A model generated the notes under the pieces. It saw only the letters and a list, made by a program, of their open reading frames with translations, was not told where the DNA came from and searched no databases. From assembly GCA_040506275.1 (NCBI GenBank), contig JBEVXD010000002.1, forward strand, positions 186,001 through 250,000: a stretch of DNA of 64,000 bases, given 5' to 3'. The translations under genes and the position numbers were made by a program. This DNA comes from Thiodiazotropha sp040506275. GTDB lineage: Bacteria > Pseudomonadota > Gammaproteobacteria > Chromatiales > Chromatiaceae. Positions 49,754 through 57,362 of the stretch are shown here, piece after piece. Numbering within the stretch: position 1 is the stretch's first letter; each line of letters starts with the position of its first letter.

Positions 49754-51502
49754 ATGCATCTGGACACATTTTTAGTATCGGCTTTGATGTTATTGATTGC
49801 CACATCCGTGGCAGTTGCACTGTTTAAACATCTGGGTCTTGGTTCTGTACTGGGGCTATTGGTTGCTGGGATTGTTGTCGGCCCATATTCACCGGGGCCA
49901 TATGTCACAGAACATGTAGAGGATGTACGTCACTTCACAGAGTTGGGTGTTGTGCTGTTACTGTTTCTTATTGGTCTGGAGATGCGCCCGAGACGATTGT
50001 GGGCAATGCGCAGAGAAGTGTTTGGTTTAGGGTCACTTCAAATCCTGATAACAGGGCTGGTTATCGCGTTCTATCTACATCTTTACGAATCATCCTGGTC
50101 CTTGTCGTTACTCATCGGTTTGACGTTTGCGCTCTCGTCCACAGCATTTGTTATCCAGGTTCTTCAAGATCGAGGTGAAATTGCCAGTAAGCATGGTATG
50201 ACCGCTTTTTCAATCCTTCTTATGCAGGATCTAGCCATCGTTCCACTGTTGGCAGTTGTACCAATCCTTTCAGACGCAGGCAGACTCTCTGCTGAGGTAC
50301 CACTTTGGCAACAATTGAGTATTGTGGTGGGTATGATTGTCGGGGTCTTTGTGGTTGGACGCTTTGTCCTTCCGGTCGCGCTCAACCATCTGGCACAGCA
50401 AGCCAACAGAGAGGGTTTTTTGCTGGTGGTCATGCTGGCAGTGTTTTTAGCGGCATGGGCGATGGATCAGGCTGGTCTATCCATGGCCCTGGGTGCCTTT
50501 GTCATGGGAATGCTGCTCTCTGGGTCTAGTTATCGATTACAGATCCAAGCCTATATCGAGCCCTATAAGGGCTTGCTGATGAGCCTGTTTTTCGTGGCGG
50601 TCGGAATGTCGATTGACTTCTCATCCATTTATAATGAGTTGTCAATGTTTGTGCAGCACATCCTGGTAATCGTATCGATCAAAATTGGTGTGCTTTTTCT
50701 TTTAGCGGTGATGTTCGGGATCTCAAAGTCAGTGGCATTACGTGTCAGTTTCTTTCTTGCTCAAGGGGGAGAATTCGGTTTCGTTCTTTTTGGCTCAGCT
50801 AAAGCATTGGAGCTTATCGATGACAGTACATTTGTCATGGTAGTCGGGGTGATATCTGTAAGTATGCTGATTACACCGCTCCTTGTAGGCTTAAGCGACA
50901 AGCTGGCAAAACGACTGAGTAGCCGAAAGTTGGATACGGACCATCTTCGCTATCCGGTTGAAGAGGGGGATATCAGTAAAAAAGTGGTGATTGGCGGCTA
51001 TGGTCGAGTGGGGCACACAGTCGCTGTTCTACTACATACCAGTGGCGTACCACTGGTCGTCTTCGATACTAATCCGGGTCGGGTTGCGCAGGGCAAGAAA
51101 GATGGATTGCCTGTCTATTACGGTGATATCAGTGACCCAGATCTTTTGGATGCAGCAAATCTCGGCAATGCCTCTTTAGTGGTACTCACGATCAATAGTG
51201 GTCGTAGTGCTTTGCGGGCAATTACCCATATCAGAAACACCTATTCCCATGTGCCAGTAATTTCCAGGGCACGGGATCTGGAAGCTTGTGGTCACCAGGT
51301 CAGTGCTGGCGCAAGCCATGCGTTCCCCGAGGCATTGGAAGGAAGTCTCAGGTTGGGGGCAATCGCATTAGAGATGATCGATGTGCCAAAAGATAGTGTC
51401 GATCTGCTATTAAAAGGGGTAAGACAGGATAATTATACTTTGGTGGTATCTGAGGAGGATGTTCTGCGTAAAAAGCAGGCCCACTCAGAGGGAGAAACAT
51501 AA
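49754..51502 (+). CDS. CPA2-family monovalent cation:proton antiporter (KefB/KefC-like) with RCK_N domain
   Basis: The 582-residue protein has about twelve to thirteen N-terminal helices (1-380) with FKHLGLGSVLGLLVAGIVVGP, the LGVVLLLFLIGLEM motif, FALSSTAFVIQVL and LFFVAVGMSID. A Rossmann-type RCK_N domain follows (about 408-525; VVIGGYGRVGHTVA, VFDTNPGRV, YYGDISD). It should exchange K+ or Na+ for protons under nucleotide or glutathione-type control. No separate KefF/KefG partner is adjacent. Confidence 0.92.
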   Translation: MHLDTFLVSALMLLIATSVAVALFKHLGLGSVLGLLVAGIVVGPYSPGPYVTEHVEDVRHFTELGVVLLLFLIGLEMRPRRLWAMRREVFGLGSLQILITGLVIAFYLHLYESSWSLSLLIGLTFALSSTAFVIQVLQDRGEIASKHGMTAFSILLMQDLAIVPLLAVVPILSDAGRLSAEVPLWQQLSIVVGMIVGVFVVGRFVLPVALNHLAQQANREGFLLVVMLAVFLAAWAMDQAGLSMALGAFVMGMLLSGSSYRLQIQAYIEPYKGLLMSLFFVAVGMSIDFSSIYNELSMFVQHILVIVSIKIGVLFLLAVMFGISKSVALRVSFFLAQGGEFGFVLFGSAKALELIDDSTFVMVVGVISVSMLITPLLVGLSDKLAKRLSSRKLDTDHLRYPVEEGDISKKVVIGGYGRVGHTVAVLLHTSGVPLVVFDTNPGRVAQGKKDGLPVYYGDISDPDLLDAANLGNASLVVLTINSGRSALRAITHIRNTYSHVPVISRARDLEACGHQVSAGASHAFPEALEGSLRLGAIALEMIDVPKDSVDLLLKGVRQDNYTLVVSEEDVLRKKQAHSEGET

Positions 51503-51740
51503 TAACTCTATTGAACAAAAGGTTAAGAGTTAACCAACTGTAACACTTGGGTATTTATTTCCAAATTCTTATGGTCTATGTTTAGGCTTACACCTACGAT
51601 CTAGTTGTAACAGGGCGCAGCATACAATTTAGGGTAAACAGTTCTGATCGGGGTTAGTAAGTAGTGTCAAATTATTCCTAAGTCACAAGCCGCAGCGGTT
51701 TTGTTTAGGATTTAATCAAAAATAGACACGGAGAAAGGAA

Positions 51741-51905
51741 ATGCCAAAGCTAACGAGTGGTTTAACACAAAAAGAGCGTCTCGAAGTACTGCAGTCTATC
51801 GACGTCCTCAAATCGAAAAAAAACGCACATGAACAGAAGATTCTGCAAATCTACAGAAATATGATCGCAAGAGAGTGTCTATACAGCGTCCCTTCCACGG
51901 GTTAA
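51741..51905 (+). CDS. 54-residue hypothetical protein
   Basis: The small frame begins MPKLTSGLTQKERLEVLQSI, preceded by GGAG and AAAGGA at 7-11 bases, a good ribosome-binding site. The product is helical and basic (DVLKSKKNAHEQKILQIYRN in the middle) with one cysteine near the end (RECLYSVPSTG). I know no family. A 16-base-stem hairpin follows 47 bases after the stop. Confidence 0.6.
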   Translation: MPKLTSGLTQKERLEVLQSIDVLKSKKNAHEQKILQIYRNMIARECLYSVPSTG

Positions 51906-51952
51906 CACTTTTGTAGCCTCTGATTCAGTCAAAAAACAGAACAGATTCTCTG

Positions 51953-51992
51953 GGTTACTCAGCGCTCTCCGAATGAAGAGCGCTGAGTAACC
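51953..51992. terminator. 16-bp perfect hairpin between convergent genes
   Basis: GGTTACTCAGCGCTCT pairs perfectly with its complement at 51977-51992 around an 8-base loop. It separates the 54-residue gene from the convergent yciK gene. No proper T-run directly follows on the plus strand, so it may terminate weakly, block RNA decay, or be a small repeat. Confidence 0.55.
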
Positions 51993-52018
51993 GGAATAGT
52001 GGAATATAAAAAAACTTA

Positions 52019-52780
52019 TTAATCTATTTTTTCACTACTATTTGGCTGAGCAACCAAAGCCTCTCCCTTCACCTTCAGGCTATCCGGCCCCATCAGATAG
52101 AGATAGTTGGCCATTAATGATTCTGGTAGAGGGTGTGAAAGTGGATTTTCACCAGGATAGGCCCAGGCTCGGAGTGAAGTACGTGTTGGGCAGGGGGCGA
52201 TACTGTTAACTCTGATCTGACTGTTTTCAAGCTCCTCAGCCAGAATTTGCATCAGACCTTCGATACCGAATTTAGATACCCCATAGGCTCCCCAGTAGGC
52301 CTTTCCCTTTCTGCCACGCTCATCAGAGGTGAAAAGAATGGATGCATCTTCTGCTTTGCGCAACAGAGGCAGGCAGGCTTGAGTGAGTAAGAAGGGTGCT
52401 GAGAGATTGACCTGAATGACTTTCTGCCATGTTTCATAGTCGTAGTCATCGATACGGCTAAGTAGAGCAAGTTGTGCAGCATTGTGCAAAAGGCCGTGCA
52501 ATACGCCGAACTCTTCGTAGAGACTTTCACCCAAAGCATAATAGTCTTTAGCAGGCGCCTTTTCGAGATCAAACGAAATCATCGCAGGGGTTGGGCCGCC
52601 AATTTGTTCAATGACATCGTAGGTCTGTTCTAGCCGGCCCTCATTACGCCCCAGCAGAATCACAGTTGCTCCATATTCGGCAAATGCCTTGGCGGCAGCC
52701 TGGCCAATGCCGCTTCCCGCTCCAGTAACCAGAATGTTACGCTCTTTAAGCAAGTTCTTTGATGGGTGATAGTTTTGCAT
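52019..52780 (-). CDS. yciK: YciK-family short-chain dehydrogenase/reductase
   Basis: The 253-residue SDR has the cofactor motif VTGAGSGIGQAAA (about 18-30), NAAQL in the central strand (NNAG variant), catalytic serine in SILFTSDERGRKG and the YxxxK pair in YWGAYGVSKFGIEG (about 160-168). Sequence is close to YciK. The mtaD-ubiG-gph-yciK order is conserved in Pseudomonas-type genomes. Substrate unknown. Confidence 0.9.
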   Translation of the reverse strand: MQNYHPSKNLLKERNILVTGAGSGIGQAAAKAFAEYGATVILLGRNEGRLEQTYDVIEQIGGPTPAMISFDLEKAPAKDYYALGESLYEEFGVLHGLLHNAAQLALLSRIDDYDYETWQKVIQVNLSAPFLLTQACLPLLRKAEDASILFTSDERGRKGKAYWGAYGVSKFGIEGLMQILAEELENSQIRVNSIAPCPTRTSLRAWAYPGENPLSHPLPESLMANYLYLMGPDSLKVKGEALVAQPNSSEKID

Positions 52781-52895
52781 GATCTAACCTAAATACGTCT
52801 GCGGGTGGGGCATTATAACGATCAACATATGGGACATGGCATTGATATTACTCACGATCATTTTATCACCGCAAATCAGTAGTGTGGAGCCAGTG

Positions 52896-53531
52896 TCAGA
52901 GCCACTCCAATATTTCCAGAGGATGATTTATCTGACCATCTGCCTGCCACTCATCTGGTTTGTCTTCATCACCTAAGTATCCGAACAGAGCGACTAATGT
53001 TCTGGTGCCTGCGCTGCGTCCTGCTTCAATGTCACGAATCGCGTCACCAACATAGAGGGTGCGCTGAGGGGATACTTCCGATTGTTGACAGGCATAAAGG
53101 ATAGGTTCTGGGTGGGGTTTGGCATAGGGGGTTGTGTCACCGCTGACAATGGAACATGCTCTCTCCTGCAGGCCTAGGCGCTGCATCAGTGGGTTGGTCA
53201 GGCGTGTTGGTTTATTGGTTACAATTCCCCAACGAATGGCTCTGGCTTCCAACTCATCCAACAGTTCGGGCATGCCATCAAATAGTCTGGTTTGCTCTGC
53301 AATATGCTCCAAATATAGATCGAGTAACTCTTTTTGAAGATGATTGAAGTCGGGGTGTTCCGGTTCAATACCAAATCCAACCCGAAGCATTGCCTGGCTG
53401 CCATGGGATACCGATGGACGGAGTTGCTCGAATGCTATGGTCTGCCTGCCATGTCTTTTCAGAATCAGATTCAATGTGTAGTGCAGATCCAGAGCCGTAT
53501 CTGCAAATGTACCGTCAAGATCAAACAGCAC
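52896..53531 (-). CDS. gph: phosphoglycolate phosphatase-like HAD hydrolase
   Basis: The 211-residue HAD phosphatase has motif I FDLDGTFADT, motif II TNKPT (about 106) and motif III/IV VGDAIRDIEAGRSAG (about 161). It should remove phosphate from 2-phosphoglycolate or a related sugar phosphate. The start is GTG 53531; it gives a slightly short N-terminus and no better start exists before the in-frame stop upstream. It follows ubiG by 28 bases. Confidence 0.88.
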   Translation of the reverse strand: MLFDLDGTFADTALDLHYTLNLILKRHGRQTIAFEQLRPSVSHGSQAMLRVGFGIEPEHPDFNHLQKELLDLYLEHIAEQTRLFDGMPELLDELEARAIRWGIVTNKPTRLTNPLMQRLGLQERACSIVSGDTTPYAKPHPEPILYACQQSEVSPQRTLYVGDAIRDIEAGRSAGTRTLVALFGYLGDEDKPDEWQADGQINHPLEILEWL

Positions 53532-53559
53532 ACACTCTGTATCGGTCGGTTTGATAACG

Positions 53560-54270
53560 TTAACCTTCTTTTATCGCAGCAACCATATAGTTTACATCCA
53601 CATCAGCACCAAGACTGTAGTGTTGAGTCAGTGGGTTGTAACTGAGACCTGTGATATCCAGACTGTCCAGATCTGCCTCTCTGATCCAGGCGCTGAGTTC
53701 CGACGGACGGATGAATTTTGCATAGTCATGGGTCCCTTTTGGAAGCAAACGAAGCAGGTACTCCGCACCCAGAATCGCGAACAGATAGGATTTTGGATTT
53801 CTATTTATCGTCGAGAAGAACAGATGCCCTCCCGGCTTTACCAGTTTTGCGCAGGCAGTGACAATCGAAACAGGATCCGGAACATGTTCCAGCATCTCCA
53901 TGCAGGTTATCACGTCATACGACTCTGGTTGCTGATCGGCCAGATGCTCTACAGGGATGCGCTGATAGTTGACCTTCAGGCCGGATTCGAGAAGATGTAA
54001 TCGGGCCACTTGAAGAGGTGCTTCACCCATATCAATGCCTGTTACATTGGCTCCAGTTGCTGCCATGCTTTCGGATAGGATGCCCCCACCACATCCAACG
54101 TCCAGGACTTTCTTATCCTCCAAATCGGTAAATCCCTGAATATAACCAAGCCTCAGAGGGTTGATTTCATGTAGTGGCTTAAATTCACTGTTGGGATCCC
54201 ACCAGCGTGAGGCAAGCTCTTCGAATTTGCTGACTTCCGAGTGGTCAACGTTGATCTGTTCCTGATTCAT
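53560..54270 (-). CDS. ubiG: ubiquinone biosynthesis O-methyltransferase UbiG
   Basis: The 236-residue SAM methyltransferase performs both O-methylations of ubiquinone synthesis. Motif I is LDVGCGGGILSES (about 56-68), then GIDMGEAPL, CMEMLEHVPDP and the UbiG-specific stretch FFSTINRNPKSYLFAILGAEY. The N-terminus VDHSEVSKFEELASRWWDP is diagnostic. The gph gene follows closely on the same strand. Confidence 0.97.
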   Translation of the reverse strand: MNQEQINVDHSEVSKFEELASRWWDPNSEFKPLHEINPLRLGYIQGFTDLEDKKVLDVGCGGGILSESMAATGANVTGIDMGEAPLQVARLHLLESGLKVNYQRIPVEHLADQQPESYDVITCMEMLEHVPDPVSIVTACAKLVKPGGHLFFSTINRNPKSYLFAILGAEYLLRLLPKGTHDYAKFIRPSELSAWIREADLDSLDITGLSYNPLTQHYSLGADVDVNYMVAAIKEG

Positions 54271-54493
54271 GGATCTTTTCGACTGATTGCTTTGTTGAGA
54301 TGATGTTATAAGAAACTCTGCAAAAATAAGGGAGCATCAAATTTTTTGGTTAAAACTATCCGGCTCCGGGTATCCAGCTAGGTAATAACCTGTCATTACC
54401 AGGTGTCACGTCTTGATGTGACTGCTATTAACTCAGAGTCCAATTGGTCGCACTTGTTCAGTGTGCCCTTAGGTTACACATCGATAAGCTGAT

Positions 54494-55834
54494 TTACGAG
54501 TCTCTTGTGCCGCTATCTGTAGCGGAGATACGTTCAGCCCAGTTTGAAGCGCGTTCGATCAGCCTCTTTTCATTAAGCGTTGTCAGGGCGTGATTGCTGA
54601 CCAATTGCTGCCCGGCGACCCACACATTACTGACCTGCTCACGTCCCACTGCATAGACGAGCTGTGAGATGGGATTGTAGACCGGCTGGGTGGATACTTG
54701 GCCCAGATCCACCGTGATCATGTCGGCAGATTTTCCTACCTCTAACGAACCAGTGGTCTCTTGTAAACCTAGTGCTTTTGCACCATTTATGGTGGCCATC
54801 TCCAGTGCCTTGGTAGCAGGGACTGCACTGGCATCTTCGGCAACACCTTTGGCCAGAAGCGCTGCGGTATGCATTTCGCTGAACATGTCTAGATCGTTAT
54901 TGCTGGCGGCACCATCAGTACCAAGAGCAACATTGATTCCAGCTTCCATCAATTTAGTAACAGGGCAAAAACCACTTGCCAGTTTCAAGTTGGATTCAGG
55001 GCAGTGCACCACATGTGCACCACTGGATGCGAAAAGCTCAATTTCATGAGCTTCAAGATGTGTCATATGTACAGCAGTTAGAGCAGGGGAGAGTAATCCC
55101 AGGTCATAGAGTCTCTGCATTGGCCGGTTTCCATGCTGCTGCTGTCCCTGAACAATCTCTTCATGGGTTTCATGCAGGTGCATATGAATAGGTATCTCGA
55201 GTTCATCGGCTAATACTGCGATACGTTTTAAGGCTTTATCCCCGACGGAATAGGGTGCATGGGGGGCGAAGGCGCAGTGAATTCTGGGATTGTTACGGAA
55301 CTGGTCGTGTACCAGGAGCCCCTTGTGGATATATTCATCGCCGTCAGAAGCCCAAGCGGAGGGAAAATCTATAGTGATAAGGCCGAGCACAGCTCGAATG
55401 CCAGCTTGATCCGCAGCTCTTCCCGTTACATCGGGATAGAAGTACATATCATTGAAGCAGGTTGTGCCGCTGAGCAACATCTCAGCAATGGCCATTTGTG
55501 TCCCATCATGGATAAACTCTTCGTTTACCCATTTTGATTCTGCTGGCCAGATATGTTCATTCAGCCAGGTCATTAGGGGGAGATCGTCAGCCAGGCCTCT
55601 AAGCAGTGACATGGCCGCATGCGTGTGTGTGTTGATCAATCCGGGAATCAGGGCTTGCCCTGGTAAATCAAATACATGGGTGGCCTGATATTCAGCTTCA
55701 GCTTCAGGTCTCGGTAGAATGGCTTGGATTCTACCACCAGTAACCGCCAGAGTGTGGTGAGTTAGAACCTGATTTTCCGGTACAACCGGTATGATCCATT
55801 CAGCATGAATCAGAAGATCAACCTGATGTGGCAT
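54494..55834 (-). CDS. mtaD: 5-methylthioadenosine/S-adenosylhomocysteine deaminase (TRZ/ATZ amidohydrolase)
   Basis: The 446-residue amidohydrolase has the metal motif NTHTHAAMSLLRG (about 66-78), HMHLHETHEEI (about 217), VVHCPESNLKLASG and ALGTDGAASNNDLDMF. It should deaminate methylthioadenosine to methylthioinosine. The divergent mtnA gene supports a deaminase-type methionine-salvage pathway. It is followed by ubiG after 223 bases. Confidence 0.92.
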   Translation of the reverse strand: MPHQVDLLIHAEWIIPVVPENQVLTHHTLAVTGGRIQAILPRPEAEAEYQATHVFDLPGQALIPGLINTHTHAAMSLLRGLADDLPLMTWLNEHIWPAESKWVNEEFIHDGTQMAIAEMLLSGTTCFNDMYFYPDVTGRAADQAGIRAVLGLITIDFPSAWASDGDEYIHKGLLVHDQFRNNPRIHCAFAPHAPYSVGDKALKRIAVLADELEIPIHMHLHETHEEIVQGQQQHGNRPMQRLYDLGLLSPALTAVHMTHLEAHEIELFASSGAHVVHCPESNLKLASGFCPVTKLMEAGINVALGTDGAASNNDLDMFSEMHTAALLAKGVAEDASAVPATKALEMATINGAKALGLQETTGSLEVGKSADMITVDLGQVSTQPVYNPISQLVYAVGREQVSNVWVAGQQLVSNHALTTLNEKRLIERASNWAERISATDSGTRDS

Positions 55835-56132
55835 TGCATCTCTTCAATGTTTGAATTTGTATTTGAACCACATGGTTCCCGCCTCCCATTTTCAGGAGCA
55901 GATATACCCATGTACATTTATAGGACAGAGCATGGCATGTTCAGCCTCTGAGATGCAATGCCGTTATGGTTCCAGGATATATCGCGATCTGGCACGATAG
56001 TGCTTATGAGACACTGTACTTGGACTGAGCAGGCCGGGAAAACTCTGTTTGATCCAGGTTTAATCAGATGAAATCACGATCAGGACCTCACCCACAGTAG
56101 TGGCAATCAGCATATAAGGTAGCAAAGTAAAT
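55835..56132. promoter_or_regulatory. divergent region between mtaD and mtnA
   Basis: About 300 bases must carry promoters for both methionine-salvage genes. No SAM riboswitch or clear operator was recognised. Confidence 0.4.
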
Positions 56133-57197
56133 ATGGAAAACCGATTAAACCCTGAGTTGGCCTCGCCTGACGACGCCATTGTCTGGCATGAGAACAGGTT
56201 GTTTCTGTTGGACCAAAGAGTGTTACCTCAACAGGTTAGTTTCCTTGAATTGAAATCTGCAACAGAGACTGCCCAGGCCATTACCGATATGGTTGTGCGA
56301 GGTGCCCCAGCAATTGGTATCACAGCAGCCTATGGCGTGGTTCTGGCTGCACGGGATGCTTATCAGTCAGCTCACAATCAGTGGCGTCAAAATCTTGAGC
56401 GTGAACTGACGTTACTACGTCTCTCCAGACCGACCGCGGTAAATCTGTTCTGGGCAATCGAGCGAATGGAGCGGATGATCGATCAACTGCCGGAGGATGT
56501 CGATCCTCTCAGTTCACTATTGAGTGAAGCCCAATCTATTCATCAAGAAGACATTAGTGCGAATAAGACCATGGGAGACCATGGCGCTGGATTGATTCAA
56601 CCTGGATCGAAGGTGATCACCCACTGTAATGCTGGTGCCCTGGCAACCGGAGGATATGGCACAGCGTTAGGGGTGATCCGTTCAGCATTCGAAGCAGGAA
56701 AGTTGGACACAGTTTATGCCGATGAGACTCGCCCATGGCTGCAGGGAGCGCGACTGACTGCCTGGGAGCTGATTCAAGACCATATCCCGGTAACGCTTTT
56801 AGTCGATGGTGCAGCAGCCAGTCTGATGGCCCAGGGGGGGGTTGATTGGGTTATCGTTGGGTCGGACAGAATCGTTGCCAATGGGGATGTAGCCAACAAG
56901 ATTGGTACCTATCATCTTGCATTGGCAGCAAAGCATCATGGTGTCAAAGTGATGGTGGTAGCTCCAACCTCTACCATAGATATGGCGATTGCCAGTGGAA
57001 ACGAGATTCCTATTGAGGTACGTGAAGGGGATGAAATCATGGCCTGTGGGAAGCAGAGGGTGGCTGCCCAAGGGGCCAGTGTCTGGAATCCTGTGTTTGA
57101 CATTACCCCGGCGGAAATGGTGGATGCAATCGTTACAGAAAGGGGTATTGTACATTTGCCAAATGAAAAAAAGATGCGAAATTTGATGGATTATTGA
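56133..57197 (+). CDS. mtnA: methylthioribose-1-phosphate isomerase
   Basis: The 354-residue eIF2B-like enzyme isomerises MTR-1-P to MTRu-1-P in methionine salvage. Motifs: VVRGAPAIGITAAYG (about 53), THCNAGALATGGYGTALGV (catalytic cysteine, about 165), DETRPWLQGARLTAWEL and GSDRIVANGDVANKIGTY with the catalytic aspartate (about 248). It is divergent from mtaD; later mtn genes are not in this window. Confidence 0.96.
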   Translation: MENRLNPELASPDDAIVWHENRLFLLDQRVLPQQVSFLELKSATETAQAITDMVVRGAPAIGITAAYGVVLAARDAYQSAHNQWRQNLERELTLLRLSRPTAVNLFWAIERMERMIDQLPEDVDPLSSLLSEAQSIHQEDISANKTMGDHGAGLIQPGSKVITHCNAGALATGGYGTALGVIRSAFEAGKLDTVYADETRPWLQGARLTAWELIQDHIPVTLLVDGAAASLMAQGGVDWVIVGSDRIVANGDVANKIGTYHLALAAKHHGVKVMVVAPTSTIDMAIASGNEIPIEVREGDEIMACGKQRVAAQGASVWNPVFDITPAEMVDAIVTERGIVHLPNEKKMRNLMDY

Positions 57198-57234
57198 TCT
57201 GAGAGGCCCTTAAACCGGATTTCAGGCGTTTTTT

Positions 57235-57248
57235 ATACAGCGCTGTAT
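57235..57248. promoter_or_regulatory. 14-base palindrome upstream of gyrA
   Basis: ATACAGCGCTGTAT is a perfect palindrome 115 bases before gyrA and 14 bases before a possible -10 (TACACT, 57262-57267). It could be an operator; it does not match the full LexA consensus. Confidence 0.35.
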
Positions 57249-57362
57249 CGGGGGACTGTGGTACACTACTCTTTTTTCTAACGCCCCACAGAGCCGCTAG
57301 AAAGGTCCAGCGAATGGATCCTTGCTGCAAGCTCGTGCGCTATAGGAAGTTAGCCATAACTC

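Noticed and set aside
53332..54000. Plus-strand open frames across gph and ubiG
   Set aside because: Antisense shadows of conserved minus-strand genes with intact catalytic motifs.
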